Positions 1 through 6,350 of a stretch of DNA of 14,269 nucleotides are shown here, one piece after another. How positions within the stretch are numbered: the stretch's first letter is position 1; each line of letters starts with the position of its first letter. The translations under genes and the position numbers were made by a program. The notes beneath the pieces are model-generated. The model was given only the letters and a program-made list of their open reading frames with translations, was not told the DNA's origin and searched no databases. The stretch covers positions 1 through 14,269 of the forward strand of contig NQJH01000029.1 in the NCBI GenBank assembly GCA_002256685.1. Direction: 5' to 3'. The DNA comes from Methylococcaceae bacterium NSP1-2. GTDB taxonomy: Bacteria; Pseudomonadota; Gammaproteobacteria; Methylococcales; Methylomonadaceae.

Positions 1-209
1 GTATTCAGTATTTTGAATGTGGATGCTGTCGAAAATTTATAATTTGCGCGGGACTCGTTGTGAATGAATGTCTGCCCACTGTGTAGCGACGAAATTACCA
101 TAGTCCCGTCTATGTGGTTTTGGGCAAAAAGTTTTGCAATTGCTTGATCTTCGGCAAACGTATGAGCCGAAAATAGCAATGAAAAAATGATAAGGAAAAG
201 TTTGTGCAT
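1..209 (-). CDS. Class D (OXA-like) beta-lactamase, N-terminal part, cut by window edge
   Basis: The reverse strand from the ATG at 207-209 reads open to the left edge, giving 69 residues. Residues 1-19 form a signal peptide (hydrophobic core LFLIIFSLLFSA, likely cleavage after HTFA). The mature part contains GTMVIS near 35-40 and FSTASTFKILN at 59-69. The S63-T-F-K66 tetrad is the serine nucleophile and carboxylated-lysine motif of class D serine beta-lactamases, in the usual sequence setting (their consensus is P-A-S-T-F-K). The enzyme would hydrolyse beta-lactams in the periplasm. The SxV, YGN and KTG motifs lie outside the window, so activity cannot be judged. Related non-hydrolytic penicillin-sensing proteins share this motif but are normally joined to a membrane sensor, whereas this one has a plain secretion signal. 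It lies downstream of the NlpE-like gene on the same strand, separated by a palindromic repeat. Confidence 0.85.
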   Translation of the reverse strand, partial: MHKLFLIIFSLLFSAHTFAEDQAIAKLFAQNHIDGTMVISSLHSGQTFIHNESRANYKFSTASTFKILN

Positions 210-217
210 ATATTTTT

Positions 218-294
218 GTAGGTACGCATCGCGTACCTTGTGTTATTAAATAAAATGCGTATGGATAAGGAAAGGTACGCGATGCGTATCCTAC
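218..294. repeat. Paired REP-type hairpins (BIME-like), GTAG/CTAC bounded
   Basis: The left unit is GTAG followed by a perfect 7-bp hairpin, GGTACGC-ATC-GCGTACC (221-237). The right unit (272-294) is nearly its inverted copy and ends CTAC, with one extra T in one arm. Two inverted hairpin units, each bounded by the GTAG tetranucleotide, is the layout of REP/BIME elements mobilised by RAYT transposases. It fills the gap between the NlpE-like and beta-lactamase genes and may affect read-through between them. Confidence 0.75.
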
Positions 295-298
295 GCAG

Positions 299-832
299 CT
301 AGTGAATATGTACCTCGCGTGCCTTTACAGTATCGCTTCTACGCAATGTATAGCTCTCTTCCAATTCCTCCGACATCTGCGTTCCATCACTGTTAAGTTG
401 AATGATTGTTCCTTCATCTTTAATAAGATATTGCCGTGGTGTTGATTCCTTACGCGGGGTTAAAATAAGGGTATTATTTTCCTCATTCCAACTGTATTTG
501 CCTTTTTCATAAAACTCTCTTGAGGAATCTCTTGCAGGTTGAGTAACCAACAAATAATTATTTTTTTGTTTTAAAGACAGCGTTGTTTTAATCCCATTAC
601 AATCATTGCAAGGAAGAAAACCGTAAAAAACACCATGAAAGTCCTGACTTTTATCGATAGGATTTGTATGGGCGGTGTGATCTGTGTCTTTCTGATGAAT
701 CTTTGCAAGTGCTTTGGCGTAATTTTCTTGCGCTGTTAAATCTGTTTTTGCCATTGCAGTATTAGCAGAGAGCAAAATGCTAAAAAAAATCAACGTCAGA
801 TTTTTTTTTGTGTGTGTTTTTAATGCTTGCAT
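299..832 (-). CDS. NlpE-like periplasmic protein
   Basis: This 177-residue protein has an N-terminal signal peptide (hydrophobic stretch about 12-26, likely cleavage after NTAMA). Its core, about 66-165, resembles the NlpE N-terminal domain: GVFYGFLPCNDCNGIKTTL contains the C-x-x-C motif, followed by alternating beta-strand segments (YLLVTQ, GKYSWNEENNTLIL, QYLIKDEGTIIQL). In E. coli NlpE is an outer-membrane lipoprotein that senses surface contact and copper or lipoprotein stress through Cpx. This protein has no lipobox cysteine at the signal-peptide end, so it is predicted to be soluble in the periplasm. The start is supported by GGAGG at 840-844, 7 bases upstream. The fold assignment is fairly firm; the function is inference. 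It could be one of the many NlpE-domain proteins with no link to Cpx. Confidence 0.75.
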   Translation of the reverse strand: MQALKTHTKKNLTLIFFSILLSANTAMAKTDLTAQENYAKALAKIHQKDTDHTAHTNPIDKSQDFHGVFYGFLPCNDCNGIKTTLSLKQKNNYLLVTQPARDSSREFYEKGKYSWNEENNTLILTPRKESTPRQYLIKDEGTIIQLNSDGTQMSEELEESYTLRRSDTVKAREVHIH

Positions 833-1178
833 TTAAATTCCTCCAAAGCGGGTAAAGAATCGGGTCGGGTGAACATCACCCACCAAACAACGGTACGAGA
901 AAACAATTATATCAGTGTCCGACAAAAGGTGGGCAATGCTCACTCTAAATGGCTGGTTCAGGTCTTTAAGAACCAACCCATAAACTGGATGATTTTCCGC
1001 TTGTGATTGATTTGGAGAGAGGGTATCTAGTTGCTACTTAATGTACGACACCGCACAGATTTTAAAACACTTTTCCAGTAGATTTCTCTTTAGCTTGCAT
1101 CATGACTTTTTTGACGATGTGTTTAAAGGCAAGCCAATAAACAAACAACTATTATGAATAATTTAGTGGAGATGTGTC
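833..1178. other. Gene-free stretch with small hairpins
   Basis: I see no gene here. Three small hairpins are visible: GGGTGA-ACA-TCACCC at 867-881, GTGGGCA-A-TGCTCAC at 929-943 (one G-T pair), and TGGTTC/GAACCA at 954-975. The first two face each other like a degraded paired REP. The promoter of the NlpE-like gene should lie in the left half, but no clear -10/-35 pair stands out. Confidence 0.5.
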
Positions 1179-1259
1179 ATGGGTAAATATTTTTTAGGCT
1201 GGCTATTGGGTGTGCCAACGATTGTTCTAATCATCATTTATGTGTTGTTCGATCATTAA
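1179..1259 (+). CDS. 26-residue single-pass membrane peptide
   Basis: A short reading frame encodes MGKYFLGWLLGVPTIVLIII followed by YVLFDH and a TAA stop. It is almost wholly one transmembrane helix with a lysine near the N terminus and Asp-His at the end. GGAG at 1168-1171 lies 7 bases before the ATG, which supports translation. From memory, very similar peptides (MG-K/R-Y-x-L-x-W-x-L-G-V-P pattern) occur in other proteobacteria, which suggests a conserved small protein rather than chance, but I know of no assigned function. It stands alone on the plus strand between repeats and the divergent NlpE-like gene. It would insert in the inner membrane. Confidence 0.6.
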   Translation: MGKYFLGWLLGVPTIVLIIIYVLFDH

Positions 1260-1271
1260 CCGATCAGTTCC

Positions 1272-1523
1272 GTAGGTCGAAATAAGCCCGTCCAAGCGCG
1301 GGGATGTGTAATGCGGTAAGGTGTATTAGCGTTAGAGACTGTGAAAGTATTCAAAATTCTGGTTGAATTTTAATTTCGGCAACGAAGAATCAATGGCTTA
1401 CAGGATATTTTTTGCTGTTTTGTATCTATTTTGGTCGTTTTTGATAATACTTTCATAGTCTCGTTAGCATAATCCGCCGAATGGAGCATCACATGCTGCG
1501 CAATACGGCTATCGCCTGCCTAC
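1272..1523. repeat. REP/MITE-like host element interrupted by a second element
   Basis: The outer element starts GTAGGTCG at 1272 and ends CCTAC at 1523. Its halves (GCGGTAAGGTGTATTAGC before the insert, GCATAATCCGCCGAATGG after it) join into a rough palindrome if the 1335-1462 insert and one GTTA copy are removed. It contains no coding sequence. The boundaries are approximate and rest on the GTAGG/CCTAC ends. Confidence 0.55.
1335..1462. mobile_element. 128-bp miniature inverted-repeat element with GTTA duplication
   Basis: The ends are inverted repeats: GAGACTGTGAAAGTATT on the left and, read inward from the right, GAGACTATGAAAGTATT (one mismatch in 17), with similarity continuing into CAAAA. 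The element is flanked by GTTA at 1331-1334 and 1463-1466, which looks like a 4-bp target-site duplication. It has no coding capacity, so it would need a transposase from elsewhere. It sits inside the outer repeat. Confidence 0.75.
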
Positions 1524-1597
1524 TATTGCCACCCGACTTATCGTGTTTATCGCGTTAATATTCGATTGATTTTGAGTGGTTTTAATCATACAAGGTT

Positions 1598-1616
1598 GGG
1601 GTGAGGTACGAACCCC
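1598..1616. repeat. GGGTGAGGTACGAACCC repeat, copy 1
   Basis: This 17-base core also occurs inverted at about 2417-2434. The two copies flank the membrane-protein gene at 1727-2287. The local context GTTGGGGTGAGGTACGAACC is a short hairpin. Confidence 0.6.
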
Positions 1617-1628
1617 AACGTACACGGT

Positions 1629-1715
1629 GTAGCCCGTGTGGAGAGTAACGGAACACGGGGAACAGTGGTAATCATCACGAAAAGCCCAGCATTCCGCAAG
1701 CTCCATGCGGGCTAC
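1629..1715. repeat. Paired REP-like hairpins, GTAGCCCG ends
   Basis: It starts GTAG (1629-1632) followed by a CCCGTGT/ACACGGG stem (1633-1639 with 1653-1659), and ends with the inverted version CGGGCTAC (to 1715), which contains a second imperfect hairpin. This is the same GTAG-bounded architecture as other repeats in the window. It lies just downstream of the 1727-2287 gene and could act on the 3' end of its mRNA. Confidence 0.65.
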
Positions 1716-1726
1716 TCGCTATGCGA

Positions 1727-2287
1727 TTAACTAAGAGAGACCTTGGTCTGTAGAATAGCTCTGATTATGTGAGATTTACATTTAAGCAAGGCTTCTCGCA
1801 GTTGCATATATGTCGCCGATTCAGGTAAATCGTAGAATAAGGTCGCTGAAATCTGATTCGCTAATGCTGTCATGTTACTGGGGAGCTGTGACTCAACTAT
1901 ACCCTCTAGGGCGTAAAAGCCAGTCATAACGTCAGCAAAGGCTGTCCACGTCTTTGGTATATCCGATTTGGGGAAATAGGCTTGTAGTTTTGTTCCGATG
2001 ACTGCACTTTTGACCTCCCAGGCTTTATACGCTTGGTCAAATTCAGCTTGCTCGTGGGATGGCACTGAGGTCAGAGAGGTTCTCGGAGTCTCTTTGCGTA
2101 TATGAACGAATTGGATTGACATGAAGAACTCCATTACAGCATTGCTAATTTCGGAGACCAAAGTGGTTCTGATTTCGAGGGATTTCTGCCGATCTTGCCA
2201 ATTTTTGGTTATGAATGGAATAATTAAACCACTGAGCAGTGCGCCCATTACTAACAAGATAAAGGGGTGTCTTAATAGTGTGTCCAT
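1727..2287 (-). CDS. Membrane-anchored protein of unknown function
   Basis: The protein has 186 residues from the ATG at 2285-2287. This start is preferred because AGGAG at 2295-2299 lies 7 bases upstream; a GTG at 2326 would add 13 residues but has no such site. Residues about 8-27 (FILLVMGALLSGLIIPFI) form one transmembrane helix, followed by a charged segment (KNWQDRQKSLEIRT) and a mainly helical soluble part that contains several aromatic and acidic residues. The architecture is a short N-terminal anchor with a roughly 155-residue helical domain. I do not recognise a family with a known role. The gene is flanked by inverted copies of a 17-base repeat. Confidence 0.65.
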   Translation of the reverse strand: MDTLLRHPFILLVMGALLSGLIIPFITKNWQDRQKSLEIRTTLVSEISNAVMEFFMSIQFVHIRKETPRTSLTSVPSHEQAEFDQAYKAWEVKSAVIGTKLQAYFPKSDIPKTWTAFADVMTGFYALEGIVESQLPSNMTALANQISATLFYDLPESATYMQLREALLKCKSHIIRAILQTKVSLS

Positions 2288-2416
2288 CAAATTTCTCCTT
2301 CTAATAGACGCAAAACATTGCGTCACAAATTTGTCTAAAAAATGTGAAATGACTTTTATTTCATACTTATCACGTCAAATTAATGCAATAAGCATCTAAA
2401 TATAAATGTTCGGGCT

Positions 2417-2434
2417 CGGGTTCGTACCTCACCC
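2417..2434. repeat. GGGTGAGGTACGAACCC repeat, copy 2 (inverted)
   Basis: GGGTTCGTACCTCACCC here is the exact reverse complement of the 17-base core at 1598-1616. Confidence 0.6.
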
Positions 2435-2447
2435 TAATCTACACCGC

Positions 2448-2483
2448 AAAAAAAAGCCTTGGTCAACGAATCGACCAAGGCTT
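2448..2483 (-). terminator. Rho-independent terminator of xoxF
   Basis: Read on the minus strand, an 11-bp stem (AAGCCTTGGTC with GACCAAGGCTT, loop of about 8) is followed by a run of eight T. It begins about 27 bases after the xoxF stop codon. This ends xoxF transcription before the unknown membrane-protein gene. Confidence 0.9.
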
Positions 2484-2509
2484 AATCAAACAATTAAAAA
2501 GCGATTAGC

Positions 2510-4441
2510 TTATTTGTTGTCAGGCAATGCAAATACTGTGAACACACCACCTTGTTTGGTGAATGAACCTAGGCTTGCATACGCGCCAGTAGCACCTAAA
2601 CCTTCTTGTGAGATTTTCAGAGCGATTTTTTCTAGCTCTGCTTTTTTCACAGGATCAGTTTCTGCTGCCGCTTTAGCTTGTGCTTCTTCGAGCTGTTTGT
2701 TGAAATCGGTAGCGATACCGATACCTGCCCAGCCGCCGATACCTGATAATACGCCGACATATTGTTTGCCGTTGTAGCTCCAAGTGTTGACGTTACCGAT
2801 GATGCCTGATGGGGTTTTGAATTTGTACAATTCTTTACCTGTTTTTGCATCAACCGCTTTCAAATAACCTTCCAGTGTACCGTAGAATACGATGCCACCC
2901 GCAGTAGCCACAGAACCTGACCAAACGGAAAAAGGTTCTTTGTTAGACCATGCGATTTTGCCTGTTTTAGCATCAAACGCGGTGAACTGACCTAAGTTGT
3001 GGGTACCGTCTGCTTTGCCAGTCAATACGTCTGCACCAGCTGGCATCATGTCTAGCGTTGCGCCGACATAAGGTTGACCTGCTGTGTATGAAACTTGGAA
3101 TGGTTCGTAGTTCATACATAAATGGTTGCCTGAGATATAGAACAAGCCAGTTTGTGGAGAGTACGATACGGGTTGTTGGTTTTTAGAACCTAACGCAGCA
3201 GGGCAAACGCCTTCAGTTTTTACGTCTTCGCCGTTTTGTTCAGTACTGTATTTAGCAACAACTGCTGGACGACCTGTTTTCATATCAACATGTGATGCCC
3301 AGTTGACTGATTTGTCGAATTTTTCAGCAACTAACAATTCACCTGTTTCACGATCTAACGTATAGCCAAAACCGTTACGGTCGAAATGCACGATAGTTTT
3401 GTGCATTTTGCCTTTCACTTCTTGGTCAACTAAGACTGTTTCGTTGATACCGTCAAAGTCCCATTCATCATGTGGAGTCATTTGGTAAACCCATTTAACT
3501 TCACCTGTGTCCGCATCACGCGCCCACAAAGACATAGACCATTTATTGTCGCCTGGACGTTGTACTGGGTTCCAAGTAGATGGGTTGCCTGATCCGTAGT
3601 AAATCAAGTTCAATTTAGGATCGTAGCTAGTCCAGCCCCATGTAGTACCGCCACCAATTTTCCATTGGTCGCCTTCCCATGTTTTGATACTGGAGTTTTC
3701 GCCAACTTTAGCAACTTTGCCGTCTTCCCAAGTAGTGGTTTTATCAGCATTGATTAAAGTGTCTTTATCTGGCCCAATGCTATAACCTTTCCAAGCCAAT
3801 TTGCCAGTGTTGATGTCATAAGCGGCGATAAAACCACGCACACCAAACTCACCACCTGAAATACCAGTCAATACTTTGTCTTTAACAACTAAAGGCGCAG
3901 CAGTGTTGGTCATACCTAATTTAGGATCACCGTTTTGTACACTCCACACTCTTTTACCTGTTTTTGCATCTAATGCAGTTAAAACAGTGTTAGCTTGTTG
4001 TAAGAAGATTTTGCCATCGCCGTAAGCTAAGCCACGGTTAACAGTATCGCAACACATAACAGGAATAGTTACGTCTGCATCTTGAGTGGGTTCAAATTCC
4101 CAAATAACAGCTTGGGTTTTTTGATCTAACGCAAAAACTTTGTTTGGGAATGGTGTGTGAATGTAAATAACATCATCAACAACTAATGGACCACCTTCAT
4201 GACCACGCAATACGCCTGTAGAGAAAGACCAAGCAGGTTGTAGCGTTTTAACGTTGTCAGTAGTGATTTCTTTTAATTCGCTATAACGAGTGCCTGCATA
4301 ATCACCGCCCCAAGTTGCCCAGTTAGCTGGATTCTTAGTCAATGCTTCAACGCCACTGTTAGCAGTTGAAATGGCGGGTATGGCTAATAAAGCGGCAACA
4401 CTTGAAGCAAGTAGCCAGCTTTTTAAAGGCTTTTTCATCAT
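2510..4441 (-). CDS. xoxF: XoxF lanthanide-dependent, PQQ methanol dehydrogenase
   Basis: This periplasmic quinoprotein oxidises methanol to formaldehyde (or formate) and passes electrons to a cytochrome c. It has 643 residues from the ATG at 4439-4441, chosen because AGGAG at 4450-4454 lies 8 bases upstream. Signal peptide 1-27 (cleavage after AISTA). The vicinal disulfide is C130-C131 (VMCCDTVNRG), and tryptophan-docking propeller repeats (DAKTGK and similar) run throughout. Metal and PQQ residues are E198 (GGEFG), N286 (GSGNPSTWN), catalytic D328, and D330 in DEWDFDG. The extra Asp two residues after the catalytic Asp marks XoxF (lanthanide); calcium-type MxaF has Ala there. About 30 residues, 580-610 (NKQLEEAQAK to ALKIS), form a charged helical insert that I do not recall in usual XoxF. 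No xoxG or xoxJ is adjacent. Confidence 0.95.
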   Translation of the reverse strand: MMKKPLKSWLLASSVAALLAIPAISTANSGVEALTKNPANWATWGGDYAGTRYSELKEITTDNVKTLQPAWSFSTGVLRGHEGGPLVVDDVIYIHTPFPNKVFALDQKTQAVIWEFEPTQDADVTIPVMCCDTVNRGLAYGDGKIFLQQANTVLTALDAKTGKRVWSVQNGDPKLGMTNTAAPLVVKDKVLTGISGGEFGVRGFIAAYDINTGKLAWKGYSIGPDKDTLINADKTTTWEDGKVAKVGENSSIKTWEGDQWKIGGGTTWGWTSYDPKLNLIYYGSGNPSTWNPVQRPGDNKWSMSLWARDADTGEVKWVYQMTPHDEWDFDGINETVLVDQEVKGKMHKTIVHFDRNGFGYTLDRETGELLVAEKFDKSVNWASHVDMKTGRPAVVAKYSTEQNGEDVKTEGVCPAALGSKNQQPVSYSPQTGLFYISGNHLCMNYEPFQVSYTAGQPYVGATLDMMPAGADVLTGKADGTHNLGQFTAFDAKTGKIAWSNKEPFSVWSGSVATAGGIVFYGTLEGYLKAVDAKTGKELYKFKTPSGIIGNVNTWSYNGKQYVGVLSGIGGWAGIGIATDFNKQLEEAQAKAAAETDPVKKAELEKIALKISQEGLGATGAYASLGSFTKQGGVFTVFALPDNK

Positions 4442-4566
4442 ATATGATTCTCCTAAGTATTTTATGTGAAACAAAATACTGGTTATGTTTTTTGGACTAA
4501 TATTAGTTTTTGGGGTGAAGTTTTTAATCCCTCCATGCTTAGGAATTTTTCACACCAAGTGCCTAG

Positions 4567-4593
4567 ATTTAATGATTTTGGCTAAAAAGTCAA
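4567..4593 (-). promoter_or_regulatory. Possible xoxF promoter
   Basis: On the minus strand TTGACT (4588-4593) is followed after 15 bases by TTAAAT (4567-4572), about 125 bases before the xoxF start. The -35 match is good; the -10 match and the spacing are only fair. The leader would be long, leaving room for further regulation. Confidence 0.3.
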
Positions 4594-4640
4594 CTTTTAA
4601 TAGGAGCGATTCGAAATTATTGCGCTTAGCTCATTGTTTC

Positions 4641-5366
4641 TTAAATAACTTCGATTTTATAACCGTCATTATTCCAACACAAAATTTCGCCTGCATCCTT
4701 ACTCCATGCCGCCAGTACAAAACGCTGAGCGGCTTGATTGTCTACGGTAAAGTTGTGCAAATAAGGGCGATGAGTATGCCCATGAATCAAGCGTAATGTG
4801 CCATATTCGCGCATCACTTTCGTTACCGTGTCCTGATTGACATCCATAATATCTTGCGATTTTTTACGCTTATGAAAGTAACTGCGCAATCTATACCACC
4901 GCGCCGCTAATAAGCGCAATAACAAGGGTTTTGATAGCACGTTATGCTGCCATTCGAGTGTGTGTGATTTAACGCGGAAGGCTTGATAGGGGATGTCATC
5001 GGTACATAGTAAATCACCGTGTGTTATTAGTGTTGGTGTGCCGTATAAATCAATCACTGCATATTCACTCAATAAGGTCACGCCTGTGTCTTGAGCAAAG
5101 CGGTTGCCCAGTAAAAAATCACGGTTGCCTTGCTGTAGAAAAACAGGAATACCCGAATCGGTCAATTGTTTGAGCTGTAGTCTTATTTTGTTATTGGGTG
5201 GCATGAAGTCATCATCACCTATCCATGTGTCGAATAAATCGCCCAGAATGTAGACGGCTTTGGCTTTGGTGGCACGATGTGCTAGGAAATTTAGAAAACG
5301 GCGGGTGATTTCTGGTTTTTCTAGTGACAGATGCAAGTCGGAAATAAAGAGGGTGTCTTGATTCAT
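4641..5366 (-). CDS. lpxH: UDP-2,3-diacylglucosamine hydrolase
   Basis: LpxH cleaves UDP-2,3-diacylglucosamine to lipid X and UMP, the fourth step of lipid A synthesis, as a Mn-dependent calcineurin-like phosphoesterase at the inner-membrane face. The 241-residue protein has the normal family length and all the metal motifs: D10-L-H12, G42-D-L-F-D46, G80-N-R-D-F84, H116-G-D118 and H195-G-H-T-H-R-P201. The lid region, about 125-170, is rich in aromatic and basic residues, as expected for acyl-chain binding. AGGA lies about 6 bases before the ATG. The upstream neighbour on the strand is the cyclophilin gene, the same order as ppiB-lpxH in E. coli, but a 98-bp repeat lies between them here. It marks the host as a Gram-negative lipid A producer. 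Confidence 0.95.
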   Translation of the reverse strand: MNQDTLFISDLHLSLEKPEITRRFLNFLAHRATKAKAVYILGDLFDTWIGDDDFMPPNNKIRLQLKQLTDSGIPVFLQQGNRDFLLGNRFAQDTGVTLLSEYAVIDLYGTPTLITHGDLLCTDDIPYQAFRVKSHTLEWQHNVLSKPLLLRLLAARWYRLRSYFHKRKKSQDIMDVNQDTVTKVMREYGTLRLIHGHTHRPYLHNFTVDNQAAQRFVLAAWSKDAGEILCWNNDGYKIEVI

Positions 5367-5376
5367 AGAGTTCCTA

Positions 5377-5474
5377 GTTCCCTCGCGCTGCGTGGGAATT
5401 CATGCCTTCCGCGCTGCGGTCTACCTACGCAACGTAGCGCGTTGAAACTGCATTCCCACGCGGCGCGTGGGAAC
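5377..5474. repeat. GTTCCC/GGGAAC palindromic repeat between cyclophilin gene and lpxH
   Basis: The element starts GTTCCCTCGCGCTGCGTGGGAA and ends with the hairpin TTCCCACGC-GGC-GCGTGGGAA plus C. A third hairpin, CTACG-CAA-CGTAG, is in the middle. It is GC-rich against an AT-rich background. Similar GTGGGAACGAG-type repeats are common between genes in gammaproteobacterial genomes. It fills almost the whole gap between the two genes. Confidence 0.75.
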
Positions 5475-5485
5475 GAGAAAACGCT

Positions 5486-6067
5486 TTATTTTAAAACTTC
5501 AGCTTTTTCAATCACGATGTCAGTTTTAGGTACATCTGAATGCCCGCCACGGTTGCCTGTGGCTTGTTTAGCCATTGCATCGACTACATCCATGCCTTCA
5601 ATGACTTCACCAAACACCGCATAACCCCAACCGCTGGCATTTTTACCTGTGTGATTCAAAAATGAATTATCTTTGTAGTTGATGAAAAATTGTGCAGTCG
5701 CAGAATCAGGTGCATTGGTACGCGCCATTGCTAAAGTACCGCGCGTGTTTTTTAAGCCATTATCCGCTTCATTTTTAATGGGTGCGTGGACTTCTTTTTG
5801 ATTGAATTTAGTATCAAAACCACCGCCTTGCGCCATAAAATCAGGAATAATACGGTGAAAAATCGTACCGTTATAAAAGCCTTCGTTGACATAATTTAAA
5901 AAATTAGCGGCTGAAATCGGAGCTTTTTCGCTATTTAATTGAATAACGACTTCACCTAATGACGTGGTTAATTTAACTTTGGTGTTGGTATCTGACATAT
6001 TATTTTCCGTTGCAAAAGAGTGTGTGGTAGTAAAAATTAGTAGCATTGATAACATCAAGACGCGCAT
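5486..6067 (-). CDS. Periplasmic cyclophilin-type peptidyl-prolyl isomerase
   Basis: The protein catalyses cis-trans isomerisation of Xaa-Pro bonds during folding. It has 193 residues. Residues 1-19 are a signal peptide (MLSMLLIFTTTHSFA), which places it in the periplasm. The cyclophilin domain spans about 30-190: FHRIIPDFMAQGG at 70-82 holds the catalytic Arg72, Phe77 and Gln80; MART at 114-117, SATAQFFIN at 122-130 and VFGEVIEGMDVV near 151-162 are further family signatures. TAAGGA about 7 bases upstream supports this start. An internal Met24 could give a cytosolic PpiB-like form, but it lacks the support seen for Met1. lpxH follows on the same strand. Confidence 0.92.
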   Translation of the reverse strand: MRVLMLSMLLIFTTTHSFATENNMSDTNTKVKLTTSLGEVVIQLNSEKAPISAANFLNYVNEGFYNGTIFHRIIPDFMAQGGGFDTKFNQKEVHAPIKNEADNGLKNTRGTLAMARTNAPDSATAQFFINYKDNSFLNHTGKNASGWGYAVFGEVIEGMDVVDAMAKQATGNRGGHSDVPKTDIVIEKAEVLK

Positions 6068-6148
6068 AAGTTTTTCCTTAATCGACTGATTCTATGTGTT
6101 TTTAGCCAGTAATATAGCAGAAGCAGTATAAATTGATTCAAGCATATA

Positions 6149-6193
6149 GTAGGTGCGAATTCATTCGCACTGTGCGGATAAATCCGCACCTAC
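6149..6193. repeat. Compact paired REP (two perfect hairpins, GTAG/CTAC ends)
   Basis: GTAG (6149-6152) is followed by GTGCGAAT-TC-ATTCGCAC, then T, then GTGCGGAT-AA-ATCCGCAC and CTAC (6190-6193). Both hairpins have perfect 8-bp stems. It lies upstream of the cyclophilin gene. Confidence 0.8.
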
Positions 6194-6230
6194 ATCATTT
6201 TATGGTGCTTTAGCCATAGGTGATAACTGA

Positions 6231-6326
6231 GTAGGATAGGTAGAGCGATATGCAGAACATCGTTTGCGGTTTGATGATGGGTTTCACTGCGTGCTTTATA
6301 AGTCGCTATCGCTCTACCCATCCTAC
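6231..6326. repeat. 96-bp inverted-repeat element with GTAGGAT ends
   Basis: The left end, GTAGGATAGGTAGAGCGATA, and the inverted right end differ at one base in 20. The centre contains GATGGGTTTCACT, typical of a dispersed intergenic repeat with GGTAGAGCGATAGC cores. It has no coding capacity. It lies just downstream of the 6351-6680 gene. Confidence 0.75.
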
Positions 6327-6350
6327 AATTTATCAGTGGATGCTAACTAA

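Noticed and set aside
1509..1706. 65-codon minus-strand frame
   Set aside because: It lies wholly inside REP-like repeats, and its residues follow the repeat sequence; it has no ribosome site.
2121..2399. 92-codon plus-strand frame
   Set aside because: It is antisense to the unknown membrane-protein gene, with no supporting start signal.
2406..2777. 123-codon plus-strand frame over the xoxF 3' end
   Set aside because: It is a shadow of xoxF and its terminator.
2510..4441. MxaF (calcium methanol dehydrogenase) as an alternative call
   Set aside because: The Asp two residues after the catalytic Asp (WDFDG) is the lanthanide-type signature; MxaF has Ala there, and no mxaI/G/J genes follow.
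4485..4796. 103-codon plus-strand frame
   Set aside because: It overlaps lpxH antisense and the xoxF upstream region; its composition is unlike a protein.
5331..5624. 97-codon plus-strand frame
   Set aside because: It translates the GC-rich repeat and the antisense of the cyclophilin gene.
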